Source: GW2011-AR5 sp041645025 (GTDB taxonomy: Archaea > Aenigmatarchaeota > Aenigmatarchaeia > GW2011-AR5). From it: DNA of 14,201 bases. A program made the translations under genes and the position numbers. Below the pieces are notes generated by a model. The model saw only the letters and a program-made list of their open reading frames with translations. It was not told the DNA's origin and ran no database searches. Where the stretch lies: NCBI GenBank assembly GCA_041645025.1, contig JBAZQV010000020.1, forward strand, positions 1 to 14,201, in the 5' to 3' direction. Of this stretch, positions 5,446-11,872 are shown piece after piece. The stretch's first letter is position 1, and every line of letters begins with the position of its first letter.

Positions 5446-5497
5446 TGGCCCTTTTCAAAAGAAAAGCGCCAGCGGAAAAGCTGGCACGGCCTGAAAT
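5446..5497 (+). other. tRNA-Thr intron 2, in the T loop
   Basis: A textbook BHB: outer helix GGGGG/CCTCC (the T stem itself), central helix TTCA/TGAA (5440-5443, 5492-5495), 3-nt bulges ATT (5444-5446) and ATT (5496-5498), inner helix GGCC/GGCC (5447-5450, 5488-5491). Cutting after the second bulge base removes 52 nt and joins the T loop between positions 59 and 60. Inside is a hairpin GCCAGC-GGAAAA-GCTGGC (5468-5485) and the repeat block shared with the tRNA leaders. Confidence 0.85.
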
Positions 5498-5500
5498 TCC

Positions 5501-5513
5501 TCCCGGTGGCTCT
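5501..5513 (+). repeat. tRNA-Thr 3'-end repeat, copy 1 (inside the tRNA)
   Basis: TCCCGGTGGCT (5501-5511) is the end of the last exon. It recurs exactly at 6508-6518 and 7742-7752. With the following CT the match to copy 3 is 13 nt; downstream TCCCTT is shared with copy 2. The three copies bracket the Fic and MNT/HEPN cassettes. Confidence 0.75.
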
Positions 5514-5549
5514 CCCTTCTTTTCCTCTGTACGTCCACAAATTTTCATC

Positions 5550-5576
5550 TTTAAATATTTGTGCCCGTACAAATAT
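5550..5576 (+). promoter_or_regulatory. promoter and palindrome of the Fic gene
   Basis: TATA box TTTAAATA (5550-5557), then ATG 5581 about 27 bp on, so leaderless. A perfect inverted repeat ATATTTGT-gcccgt-ACAAATAT (5555-5576) overlaps the box and covers the start region, a good candidate operator. Confidence 0.55.
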
Positions 5577-5580
5577 AGAT

Positions 5581-6489
5581 ATGACCTACGTAGAAGTAAA
5601 AGAGCGTGATGGAAAGAAGTATGTTTACTTAGTCAAGACTGTACGTTCCGGCGAAAAGTGGAAAAAGATAAGAAAATATCTAGGGGAAAATATTCCTAAG
5701 GAACTTATAGAAAAGGAGAAGAAAAATTTTGAAAACCAATCTAAATTAGCAGAACTCTTGGACAAGGATCAAATCATTGAAATAGATAAAATACGTCAGA
5801 AATTTGATGACTATAAGAAAAAGGCTGGAAAATCTGGTCTGGAGAATTTTAATGAATGGTTCTTTACCGAGCTGACCTATAATTCAAACGCAATTGAAGG
5901 AACATCCCTGAGCCTAAGGGAAACTTCAATGATAATAAATGAGAATATAATACCAAAAAATTCTACTTTGAGAGAAGTTAATGAAGCTAAAAACCACAAA
6001 GATGCTCTGGATTTTCTGTTTACCCACAGAGGTGACATAAACGAGAAACTTATTCTGAAAATTTATTCAATCGTATTAAAAAACATCGACAATGAAAATG
6101 CTGGAAAATACAGGAATATTGATGTATTTATTCGTGGAGAAGATGTTAAATTTCCTACACCAGAAAAAGTTCCCGGTAAAATCAGAGAACTGATTAGATG
6201 GTACAAAACTAATAAATCCACTATGCATCCTTTTGAACTTGCAGTATTATTTTCTATGAAGTTTGTTACAATACACCCATTTACAGATGGAAACGGACGT
6301 TTGAGCCGCCTTCTCATGAATTACATGCTTAGGAAAAATCACTACCCGGAAATAAACATTTATGTAAAAGATCGTGCAAATTACATAAAGTCTGTCAGAA
6401 AAGCCAATGATGGTTCCTATGAGATGGTTATAGATTTTGCCTGCAAAACCATGAAAAAGAACTATGGATTTTTAGAAAATAGTCTTTGA
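5581..6489 (+). CDS. Fic-family AMP-transferase (class II, self-inhibited)
   Basis: A 302-residue protein. The catalytic motif HPFTDGNGR is at residues 232-240: His is the base, Asp/Glu binds metal, GNGR binds phosphates. An inhibitory helix motif SNAIEG (102-107) fits the (S/T)xxxE(G/N) rule, with Glu106 expected to block ATP binding until released. Because it lies N-terminal to the Fic core, this is class II. Residues 1-50 form a basic, Tyr-rich domain (KKYVYLVKTVRSGEKWKKI) common in archaeal Fic proteins. Fic enzymes transfer AMP from ATP to Ser/Thr/Tyr of targets such as gyrase or GTPases; the target here is unknown. No separate antitoxin gene is present. ATG 5581 suits a leaderless start; a longer frame from 5506 starts inside tRNA-Thr. 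The gene is bracketed by copies of the tRNA-Thr 3' end. Confidence 0.92.
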   Translation: MTYVEVKERDGKKYVYLVKTVRSGEKWKKIRKYLGENIPKELIEKEKKNFENQSKLAELLDKDQIIEIDKIRQKFDDYKKKAGKSGLENFNEWFFTELTYNSNAIEGTSLSLRETSMIINENIIPKNSTLREVNEAKNHKDALDFLFTHRGDINEKLILKIYSIVLKNIDNENAGKYRNIDVFIRGEDVKFPTPEKVPGKIRELIRWYKTNKSTMHPFELAVLFSMKFVTIHPFTDGNGRLSRLLMNYMLRKNHYPEINIYVKDRANYIKSVRKANDGSYEMVIDFACKTMKKNYGFLENSL

Positions 6490-6507
6490 TACGTTTCGTA
6501 TTAGTAT

Positions 6508-6518
6508 TCCCGGTGGCT
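6508..6518 (+). repeat. tRNA-Thr 3'-end repeat, copy 2
   Basis: TCCCGGTGGCT is identical to the last 11 nt of tRNA-Thr. TCCCTT follows, as after the tRNA with one base missing. There is no other tRNA sequence around it. It lies between the Fic gene and the promoter of the MNT/HEPN pair. Confidence 0.75.
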
Positions 6519-6532
6519 TCCCTTATTTTATC

Positions 6533-6571
6533 TTTAAATATATGTCTATACTACCATAATGTTATGGTGAT
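6533..6571 (+). promoter_or_regulatory. promoter, palindrome and ribosome binding site of the second MNT/HEPN pair
   Basis: TATA box TTTAAATA (6533-6540). The inverted repeat ACCATAA-TG-TTATGGT (6553-6568) lies at the predicted transcription start and overlaps GGTGAT (6566-6571), which sits 6 nt before ATG 6578. A repressor bound here could block both transcription and ribosome access. Confidence 0.55.
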
Positions 6572-6577
6572 ATTAAC

Positions 6578-7162
6578 ATGAAAGACAGAAATGCCGACAT
6601 AGTCAGATATTTGTTGGAAAACAGTGATAAGGAATTGAATATTCTTGCTATAGCCAAATCTGTTAAGATGAATTACAAAAATGTTTTTGATATTGTAAAA
6701 CGGTTGGAAAGAGGGAAACTGGTCACGCTGAAAAAATTTGGCTCGTCCAACAAAGTGGAGATCAACAGGACAATTCATCCGCTTATCTTTGAAGCAGAGT
6801 ACGCTAGAAGGAAAGATATTCTCAGGGATAAAAATATTCTTGTCATGTTTAACCAGATCAAGAAGGATATGGAATCCTCATTGTACATTCTTTTGCTGTT
6901 TGGTTCCTATGCAAAAAAGACACAGACAAAGAGTTCTGACATAGATATAATGTTTATAGTACCTGACAATTCTCTAGAAAACTTCGAAAAGAAGGTTCAT
7001 CAAATAGCCAGATTAATGCCACTGCCAATCCATCATATGACTTTTTCGGAAAGTCAATTTCTTGATATGATACAAGCAAAGGAATTTAATGTCGGGAAAG
7101 AAGCTATGAAAAACGGCGTCGTTTTGTACGGAATAGAGAATTATTACGAGTTGATCAAGTGA
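6578..7162 (+). CDS. MNT-type nucleotidyltransferase with N-terminal winged helix (MntA-like antitoxin)
   Basis: A 194-residue paralogue of the gene at 350-982. Residues 1-60 form a winged helix-turn-helix (NILAIAKSVKMN, then NVFDIVKRLERGKLVT). The nucleotidyltransferase signature FGSYAKKTQTKSSDIDIMF (residues 108-126) has Gly109-Ser110 and Asp121/Asp123. The C-terminal QAKEFNVGKEAMKNGVVLYG is conserved with the first copy. It is expected to AMPylate and silence the HEPN toxin encoded next, whose GTG overlaps this TGA by four bases. The DNA-binding domain and the palindrome at 6553-6568 suggest autoregulation. The gene pair lies between tRNA-Thr 3'-end copies 2 and 3. Confidence 0.88.
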   Translation: MKDRNADIVRYLLENSDKELNILAIAKSVKMNYKNVFDIVKRLERGKLVTLKKFGSSNKVEINRTIHPLIFEAEYARRKDILRDKNILVMFNQIKKDMESSLYILLLFGSYAKKTQTKSSDIDIMFIVPDNSLENFEKKVHQIARLMPLPIHHMTFSESQFLDMIQAKEFNVGKEAMKNGVVLYGIENYYELIK

Positions 7163-7689
7163 TAGATGAAAAAAGGAGGAAAGAAGCCAGGGAGAATTTT
7201 TCCGAGTACTTCAGAGAAGGCCTTATCAGAAAGCAGAAAGATATTGACGCTGAGAAAATGTACATCCATAACTCTGACATATCCCTGAAGCTGGCTGAGA
7301 AAATGCTCGATGATTCGCTAAAGCCTTACCTATGGTCGATCGTTGTTTCCTATTATTCTATGTTCTATATGGCTAACGCTGTTCTGCTTCATCTCGGCTA
7401 CAAGACGGGCCGGAAGATAGTTCATAAAGTTACCAGCGATGCGCTTATTGTTTTAGTTTTAGACAAGCTAAGAAAGGAATTGATAGAGGAATACGAGAGT
7501 ATCAGGGATGATGCCCTGGAAATAGCCTCTATGAAATCTGCAGAATTAATGAAAAACTACGAACTAGAACTTGAGAAGAGATCGAAGTTCCAGTACAACA
7601 TGACCCTGAAAGTGCAGGATCAGCTGGCACGAACATCGGTAAAGAGAGCCGCAGAATTCATCTTGGAAATGAAGAAATTACTGGTTTAG
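7159..7689 (+). CDS. HEPN-domain toxin-like protein
   Basis: A 176-residue mostly helical protein starting at GTG 7159 (GTGA overlap). The HEPN core is residues 41-100: ISLKLAEKMLDDSLKPYLWS, then VVSYYSMFYMANAVLLHLGY and RKIVH. The C-terminal half is a charged helical extension (KSAELMKNYELELEKRSKFQ). HEPN toxins paired with MNT proteins are RNases using an RX4-6H motif. Here the nearest match is Arg85-Lys-Ile-Val-His89, only three residues between Arg and His, so either the spacing is atypical or activity is not the standard one. The Tyr66/Tyr70 region is where a modifiable tyrosine might be sought, but that is speculative. Confidence 0.85.
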   Translation: MIDEKRRKEARENFSEYFREGLIRKQKDIDAEKMYIHNSDISLKLAEKMLDDSLKPYLWSIVVSYYSMFYMANAVLLHLGYKTGRKIVHKVTSDALIVLVLDKLRKELIEEYESIRDDALEIASMKSAELMKNYELELEKRSKFQYNMTLKVQDQLARTSVKRAAEFILEMKKLLV

Positions 7690-7741
7690 CTCTACGGTGA
7701 GCTTAACTCAAGCCACCTCTTATACTAAAACTTCATAGTCT

Positions 7742-7754
7742 TCCCGGTGGCTCT
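7742..7754 (+). repeat. tRNA-Thr 3'-end repeat, copy 3
   Basis: TCCCGGTGGCTCT is identical to 5501-5513 (tRNA-Thr 3' end plus two flanking bases). It lies 52 bp after the HEPN stop and 9 bp before the end of the HAD gene, so it marks the outer border of the cassette region. Confidence 0.75.
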
Positions 7755-7763
7755 AGAAAATAT

Positions 7764-8420
7764 TTACTTGGTGCATGCCGGCGCAAAAAACTGGTGCAGT
7801 TCAGAAAGTGATCTTATTTTTCTGCCTCTGTAATCTGACATGTTATTGTCGCGATCAATGAGCACTGTACCAATGCCTAGTTCTTCAGCCGGAATTATAT
7901 CACAATACAAATCGTTTCCAACAACAAGTGTCTCATCGGGCTGAACACCGAAATCTTTGATGGCTTTTGTAAAAAAATATGGATGGCCTTTGGCTGTACC
8001 AGTCTCCAGACTGGTCATGACGGCATCAAACCCTGAGAGATCCATATCAGGATAGTAGAATCGCGGCATTGTCGTTGCAACACATTTTTTTACTGGAAGA
8101 GAAAAAATTTCCGGGACATCTTCATAAAACCGCAGAATTGTGTTATCCCTATAATAATCAGCTACCTGTTTCACAGTTTCACGTTCAATATGCTCGTCCA
8201 ATCGCCTGAACACATCTGCCATATACATATCCCAGGAATGTATGTGTTTCTTAGGGATATCTACAAAAAACACGAATCGACGAGCAGCCTCCCATTTCTG
8301 AAAATATATTTCATGCCCAAGTGCTCGAATAAGATTAGTTGCATCAATGGGATTCGCTTTTTTTTCATAGTATGCCAAGGTGCCTTCGAAATCGCAGATT
8401 AACAACTTAACCGTGCCCAT
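7764..8420 (-). CDS. HAD-superfamily hydrolase
   Basis: A 218-residue cytoplasmic protein with the four HAD motifs. Motif I is LICDFEGTL (Asp10 nucleophile). Motif II is the Thr in CVATTMPR. Motif III is the Lys in GTAKGHPYF. Motif IV is VVGNDLYCDII. Residues 15-90 form a helical cap. HAD enzymes dephosphorylate small metabolites through an aspartyl-phosphate; the substrate cannot be told. Motif I reads DxE instead of the usual DxD: the acid/base residue is Glu12. Motif IV followed by DPAEELGIGTVLIDR-like sequence is ordinary for phosphoglycolate-phosphatase relatives. A TATA-like box (8451-8458, minus strand) lies about 34 bp before ATG 8420. It is the first gene outside the tRNA-Thr cassettes. 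Confidence 0.85.
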   Translation of the reverse strand: MGTVKLLICDFEGTLAYYEKKANPIDATNLIRALGHEIYFQKWEAARRFVFFVDIPKKHIHSWDMYMADVFRRLDEHIERETVKQVADYYRDNTILRFYEDVPEIFSLPVKKCVATTMPRFYYPDMDLSGFDAVMTSLETGTAKGHPYFFTKAIKDFGVQPDETLVVGNDLYCDIIPAEELGIGTVLIDRDNNMSDYRGRKIRSLSELHQFFAPACTK

Positions 8421-8457
8421 TGTTTAACTATGACCAAAAATGATTAAAGGTTTATAA

Positions 8458-9429
8458 TTATAATACATGAAGATTCCCTGACGGATTTAAAAACTTGTCA
8501 ATGCGCCCTACTAAAACTCGATAGTGTGTTGATCCTTGTATTGTAACCTGTTGAAGACGGCCCATGCAGCGTACATGATCACCGACAAACCCCTCGAGGT
8601 AATATTCACGACCCAGAGCAGCGATTTCGGTTACGTTGTATTGGGGAAGCGTTGATTTTTGCATATCAATCCCATAGAAAGCAGGATGAAAAGCGCTCTC
8701 TCTATCACCACTGATCTCGCCTTCCAGCGCAACTTCACCGATGTCATTTACATCCTCTGACAGCCGTTGTTCCGCGTCATTACGGATACCAAAAATGGAT
8801 ATTTTGCTGTTATTGAAAAATGCCCTGTCATGTTTCCTTTGAGCTGTTCTAAGGAAATTTGGGAAATCTGTATGACAAAGTTTGTAAGTATCGAAGTATT
8901 GCTCCCATTCGGCCGGCGATAACTCCTTGAATGTAGGATGCATTTTTACAACATCACGAGCCACCCTAAAGTTATCTGCCCCTCGCAGGACGATATCAAG
9001 GTCGGATTTGCCCACGGTCTGGCATTCAATGAGCACGGTGCCTGTGATACCAATGTCCTGAGGAGGTATGCCACTCTCTTCGAATATATAGCCTATTGAT
9101 AAAAAATCATCTTCCAACTGGTCCCGCGGGTGGGTCCCTTTTATTTGCTGATATCTTTCAAATGGATCGTAAACCATGCGAATGTAATTCTCTGGGACTG
9201 CAGTAAGTGTTGTCGATTCTCTGGAATAATATTGTTTCTTATCAGCGAGAAAATGTGGATTAGGGTGACGACGATTCCATGTGTAGGTAAGGCCATTAAA
9301 ACAAAAGAAAGGTGGCTGGCTGCTTGGCTTATAGGAAAGAAGCGTCTCAATACACAAGCCGCTTCCCTTGCGTATGAATACGAAGTTGTCTGTTGAGAGT
9401 ATAAGGCTCTTATCTGCAGGCTGCGGCAT
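8458..9429 (-). CDS. nucleotidyltransferase-like protein (pol-beta fold signature)
   Basis: A 323-residue protein. Residues 127-149 read GITGTVLIECQTVGKSDLDI, the GS-x(n)-DxD signature of pol-beta-type nucleotidyltransferases with Gly130-Thr131 (Thr for the usual Ser) and Asp143/Asp145. Around it are an N-terminal beta-rich region containing FCFNGLTYTWNRRHPNP, and a C-terminal segment GREYYLEGFVGDHVRCMGRLQQV that could be a small beta-barrel. It recalls archaeal uncharacterised nucleotidyltransferases with GxTGS...SDIDL motifs (from memory, tentative). Substrate unknown. ATG 9429 is chosen because AT-rich promoter sequence lies directly upstream; the longer frame to 9540 would overlap the divergent peptide gene. 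It diverges from the RiPP-like operon and may or may not belong to it. Confidence 0.7.
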   Translation of the reverse strand: MPQPADKSLILSTDNFVFIRKGSGLCIETLLSYKPSSQPPFFCFNGLTYTWNRRHPNPHFLADKKQYYSRESTTLTAVPENYIRMVYDPFERYQQIKGTHPRDQLEDDFLSIGYIFEESGIPPQDIGITGTVLIECQTVGKSDLDIVLRGADNFRVARDVVKMHPTFKELSPAEWEQYFDTYKLCHTDFPNFLRTAQRKHDRAFFNNSKISIFGIRNDAEQRLSEDVNDIGEVALEGEISGDRESAFHPAFYGIDMQKSTLPQYNVTEIAALGREYYLEGFVGDHVRCMGRLQQVTIQGSTHYRVLVGRIDKFLNPSGNLHVL

Positions 9430-9497
9430 AATAATCGATACTTTATACCTATTTATTTTTATCAAAAAAGAGATATTCAGCTTGTGGAGGTATAAAT
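9430..9497 (+). promoter_or_regulatory. divergent promoter region for the nucleotidyltransferase and the RiPP-like operon
   Basis: Sixty-eight AT-rich bases. Plus strand: CTTTATACC (9439-9447) and TATTTATTTTTA (9450-9461) are TATA candidates for the peptide operon. GGAGG (9486-9490) sits 7 nt before ATG 9498. Minus strand: AAATAAATAGG lies about 27 bp before ATG 9429. Shared control of both sides is possible. Confidence 0.5.
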
Positions 9498-9611
9498 ATG
9501 AAAAAACTCGAAGCACCAAAAATAACAGCGATTCCGACATTCAATCTGCCTATGTGCAGCGAAACATCGCTAATGCCGGGATCAATGTACTGTGCAAATG
9601 TAAAGAAATAA
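9498..9611 (+). CDS. short peptide, probable RiPP precursor (37 residues)
   Basis: ATG 9498 to TAA 9611, preceded by GGAGG with ideal 7-nt spacing, one of the best ribosome binding sites in the window. The first 18 residues (MKKLEAPKITAIPTFNLP) would be the leader. The remainder, MCSETSLMPGSMYCANVKK, would hold the core, with Cys20 and Cys32, two Ser, one Thr and a Tyr-Cys pair. It is followed after 23 nt by a radical SAM gene that has a peptide-binding PqqD-like domain and a SPASM domain, the standard RiPP arrangement. Enzymes of that class form thioether or carbon-carbon links, often from Cys. I do not recognise the peptide family. It lies in a different frame from the radical SAM gene, so it is a separate ORF, not an N-terminal extension. 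Confidence 0.75.
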   Translation: MKKLEAPKITAIPTFNLPMCSETSLMPGSMYCANVKK

Positions 9612-9634
9612 ACATAAATCAAGGAGACATTAAT

Positions 9635-11002
9635 TTGGGACTCTCTGTAAATACAGATTTAGTCATTCGTGACGAAGAGTTTGGCAATCTCGTACATCAC
9701 ATACAAAAAGGGCTCATCTACGTGATGAACGATACTGGAAAAATGCTTCTGAAACTGTGCAATGGCACAAGGACTATAGATGATGTAATTACAGAAGTCA
9801 GGAAAGACTATGAATGTGACCAAACCCTTGTTGCTCAACTTCATCAGTTTTTACAGGAACTGGTGAAGAATGATATTCTTCTTACCGATGAACAACCAAA
9901 CAGCACGATGAACCAAGTACATAATGCGCTGCCTTCTTTCAGTCCTCTCATGAGCTTTGAGTCGAATCCGCTGTCCCGTACGATTCTTTCTGCTCCTATC
10001 GTGCTCTATTGGGAAATAACAAATGTATGCAATCTTCGCTGTCTGCACTGTTACAAGAATGCCTCTGAAAATCCAGAGGGGCATGAACTGGATACTGCTG
10101 AAATGAAGCGTATTATTGATCAATTAGCTGAGCAGAAAGTTTTTTGGCTTGCTGTAACTGGTGGTGAGCCGCTCTTGAAAAAGGACGTTTTTGATCTGCT
10201 GCATTATGCATCATCAAAAAAAATATGTATCATGCTTTCGACCAATGGAACCCTTGTAGACGACGAAAAAGCAAAAAAACTAAAGGAAGCTGGCGTTCTT
10301 AGCGTGCAGGTAAGTATTGATGGTATTGGAAAAGTCCATGACGAGTTTCGCGGGAGGGAAGGGACTTTTGAAAAGGCCGTGAACGCTGTCAGGTGCCTAA
10401 TACGGGCCGGCATACCAGATGTCACCATATCGTCGGTAGCAACCCGGATCAATCTCCAGGAAATACCTAAAATCGTTGAACTGGCTATTTCCTTGGGTGT
10501 CTCACGCTATCGTATCATCACCCTGATGCCAACTGGAAGGGCAAAAAGCAACATGCAACGCCTCTGGCTCTCAAATGATGAGAAGAAGCAACTCCGAAAG
10601 TTACTGCTTGAAACAACAGAAAAGTACAGTGATAAGATCCACATAAGCCAAGAAGAGCGCTCGTTTAATCTTATCAATAACCATCTTTCATCGGTTGAGG
10701 TACCTCTAGGTTGCGCCGCTGCAAGGTCCATTGCTAAGATCAGTCCTCAGGGTAATGTCTATCCCTGCTCTTTTTTTGATGATAACAAAACCATAGCAGG
10801 CAACCTGCGCCAGAAAAGCTTCCGTGAAATATGGGCCGGCGCTGAGCTGTTTAAGCAACTCAGAAGCATGGATCATATTGAAGGCAGATGCGCTTCCTGT
10901 AAAAATCTGAAGTTTTGCGGCGGTGGCTGCAGAGCTGTGGCATATAACTTCTCCGGAACCATATATGCTGAAGACCCGGAATGCTGGTTGGTTGTCAGAT
11001 GA
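9635..11002 (+). CDS. radical SAM/SPASM peptide-modifying enzyme with N-terminal PqqD-like (RRE) domain
   Basis: A 455-residue protein. Residues 8-83 (TDLVIRDEEFGNLVHHIQKG .. TGKMLLKLCNGTRTIDDVI .. LQELVKNDILL) form a PqqD-like RiPP recognition element. Cys132, Cys136 and Cys139 (CNLRCLHC) bind the SAM-cleaving 4Fe-4S cluster, with GGEP at 176-179. The C-terminal SPASM domain has all seven cysteines: 360, 378, 419, 422, 428, 432 and 450 (CASCKNLKFCGGGC), for two more clusters. Members bind a leader peptide and cross-link or epimerise the core. Start: TTG 9635 with GGAG 8 nt upstream. The frame stays open back to 9368, but that would overlap the divergent gene and the precursor. The next gene starts at ATGA overlapping this stop. 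Confidence 0.92.
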   Translation: MGLSVNTDLVIRDEEFGNLVHHIQKGLIYVMNDTGKMLLKLCNGTRTIDDVITEVRKDYECDQTLVAQLHQFLQELVKNDILLTDEQPNSTMNQVHNALPSFSPLMSFESNPLSRTILSAPIVLYWEITNVCNLRCLHCYKNASENPEGHELDTAEMKRIIDQLAEQKVFWLAVTGGEPLLKKDVFDLLHYASSKKICIMLSTNGTLVDDEKAKKLKEAGVLSVQVSIDGIGKVHDEFRGREGTFEKAVNAVRCLIRAGIPDVTISSVATRINLQEIPKIVELAISLGVSRYRIITLMPTGRAKSNMQRLWLSNDEKKQLRKLLLETTEKYSDKIHISQEERSFNLINNHLSSVEVPLGCAAARSIAKISPQGNVYPCSFFDDNKTIAGNLRQKSFREIWAGAELFKQLRSMDHIEGRCASCKNLKFCGGGCRAVAYNFSGTIYAEDPECWLVVR

Positions 11003-11865
11003 AAAAGATTTTTTCAAAGATACATTTTGCCACGTATTCTGTTGCAGATGACTATAAAATCAGAGCACTGACAGAAGAGAAGAATGGTCATCATGTCATG
11101 GCGTGCGCTTACCGTGGATTTTATCATCATGCCAGTGCTGTTTCCAATTCTACGGTGGAAGAAATGCCTGAAAAAATTCGGCAGTACGCTCTAGCAGCAC
11201 AGATGTTTGAAAATGCCGCCGGCTTAGAAAAACATCCCATATTCAATGCCTATGCACAGCAATATAGAGGATATGAACATGTTGTGCGAGCCGGAATTGC
11301 GCAACAAAATAAGGAAAAGGCTGATCTCTACGGAAAATCGTCAGAGTTCTTTAGGAAGGCTTCGTTATTGTTTAGAACAGCTGCGTCAGCAAAGGAGCAG
11401 AAATTGTCCTATGCCTGGTCCCTGCTTACAAAAGCATGCGCACTGGATGCCAGAGCAGCCGCTATGATGACGGAATATCAGAAAATATCTTGTTATAGAA
11501 ACTGCAAAAAAACGGCATTGCATGCCCATAGTTTATTTTCAAAGCTGAAAGTAAGGAAGCTCAGGGAACGTTCGGAAAGCCTTGAATTTTCATCTTCTGC
11601 ATGGCTTCTGGCATACAAGGGATTGTACGCCAAAGCTAGCAAGATTTTTGACAGGGCAGCGTCAACTATAAAAAAACAGGCAGAATGGGAACTACTTGTG
11701 TTATTCCTAAGGGGATGGTCAAAATGGTTTGCTGCCACATCAATCAAAGGCCAAGAAAAGAATTCCCTGATAAGGAGAAAAAAGTTATTCGTGGAAGCTG
11801 CTGGCTTTTTCGCACAAAGCAAATGCCCTGAACTAGAAAAAGTGGCTCTACGACAAGCGGGATAA
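10999..11865 (+). CDS. hypothetical helical-repeat (TPR-like) protein in the RiPP-like operon
   Basis: A 288-residue protein whose ATG overlaps the TGA of the radical SAM gene (ATGA), so the two are translationally coupled. It is almost wholly alpha-helical in appearance, with repeated Ala/aromatic helix pairs such as YALAAQMFENAAGLEKHPIF, YGKSSEFFRKASLLFRTAAS, YAKASKIFDRAAST and LFVEAAGFFAQSKCPE. These resemble tetratricopeptide-type repeats spaced about 35-40 residues apart, although no single unit is canonical. No signal peptide, membrane segment or catalytic motif. A scaffold or peptide-binding role in the pathway is inference from the coupling. It is basic overall. Confidence 0.75.
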   Translation: MKKIFSKIHFATYSVADDYKIRALTEEKNGHHVMACAYRGFYHHASAVSNSTVEEMPEKIRQYALAAQMFENAAGLEKHPIFNAYAQQYRGYEHVVRAGIAQQNKEKADLYGKSSEFFRKASLLFRTAASAKEQKLSYAWSLLTKACALDARAAAMMTEYQKISCYRNCKKTALHAHSLFSKLKVRKLRERSESLEFSSSAWLLAYKGLYAKASKIFDRAASTIKKQAEWELLVLFLRGWSKWFAATSIKGQEKNSLIRRKKLFVEAAGFFAQSKCPELEKVALRQAG

Positions 11866-11872
11866 CCCAGTG

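Larger units (their letters stand above)
5316..5511 (+). tRNA. tRNA-Thr (TGT), in three exons
   Basis: Acceptor GCCACCG (5316-5322) pairs with CGGTGGC (5504-5510); the discriminator T5511 is usual for archaeal tRNA-Thr. D stem GCTC/GAGC (5325-5328, 5408-5411). Anticodon stem TTGGT/ACCAA with loop TTTGTAA gives anticodon TGT (5420-5422). Variable loop AGGTT. T stem GGGGG (5435-5439) with CCTCC (5499-5503; one G-U pair). Removing introns 5337-5405 and 5446-5497 leaves 75 nt with a 10-nt D loop and the T loop TTCAATT. The last exon is only 14 nt, and its final 11 nt recur at 6508 and 7742. Confidence 0.92.

Noticed and set aside
5506..5580. Fic start at 5506
   Set aside because: It lies inside tRNA-Thr and before the TATA box; ATG 5581 fits a leaderless start.
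5501..7754. Integrated virus or plasmid between the tRNA-Thr 3'-end copies
   Set aside because: No integrase, replication, capsid or conjugation gene; only toxin-type modules.
9368..9634. N-terminal extension of the radical SAM protein back to 9368
   Set aside because: It would overlap the divergent nucleotidyltransferase, the promoter and the short peptide ORF. TTG 9635 has GGAG at 8 nt and begins the PqqD-like domain.
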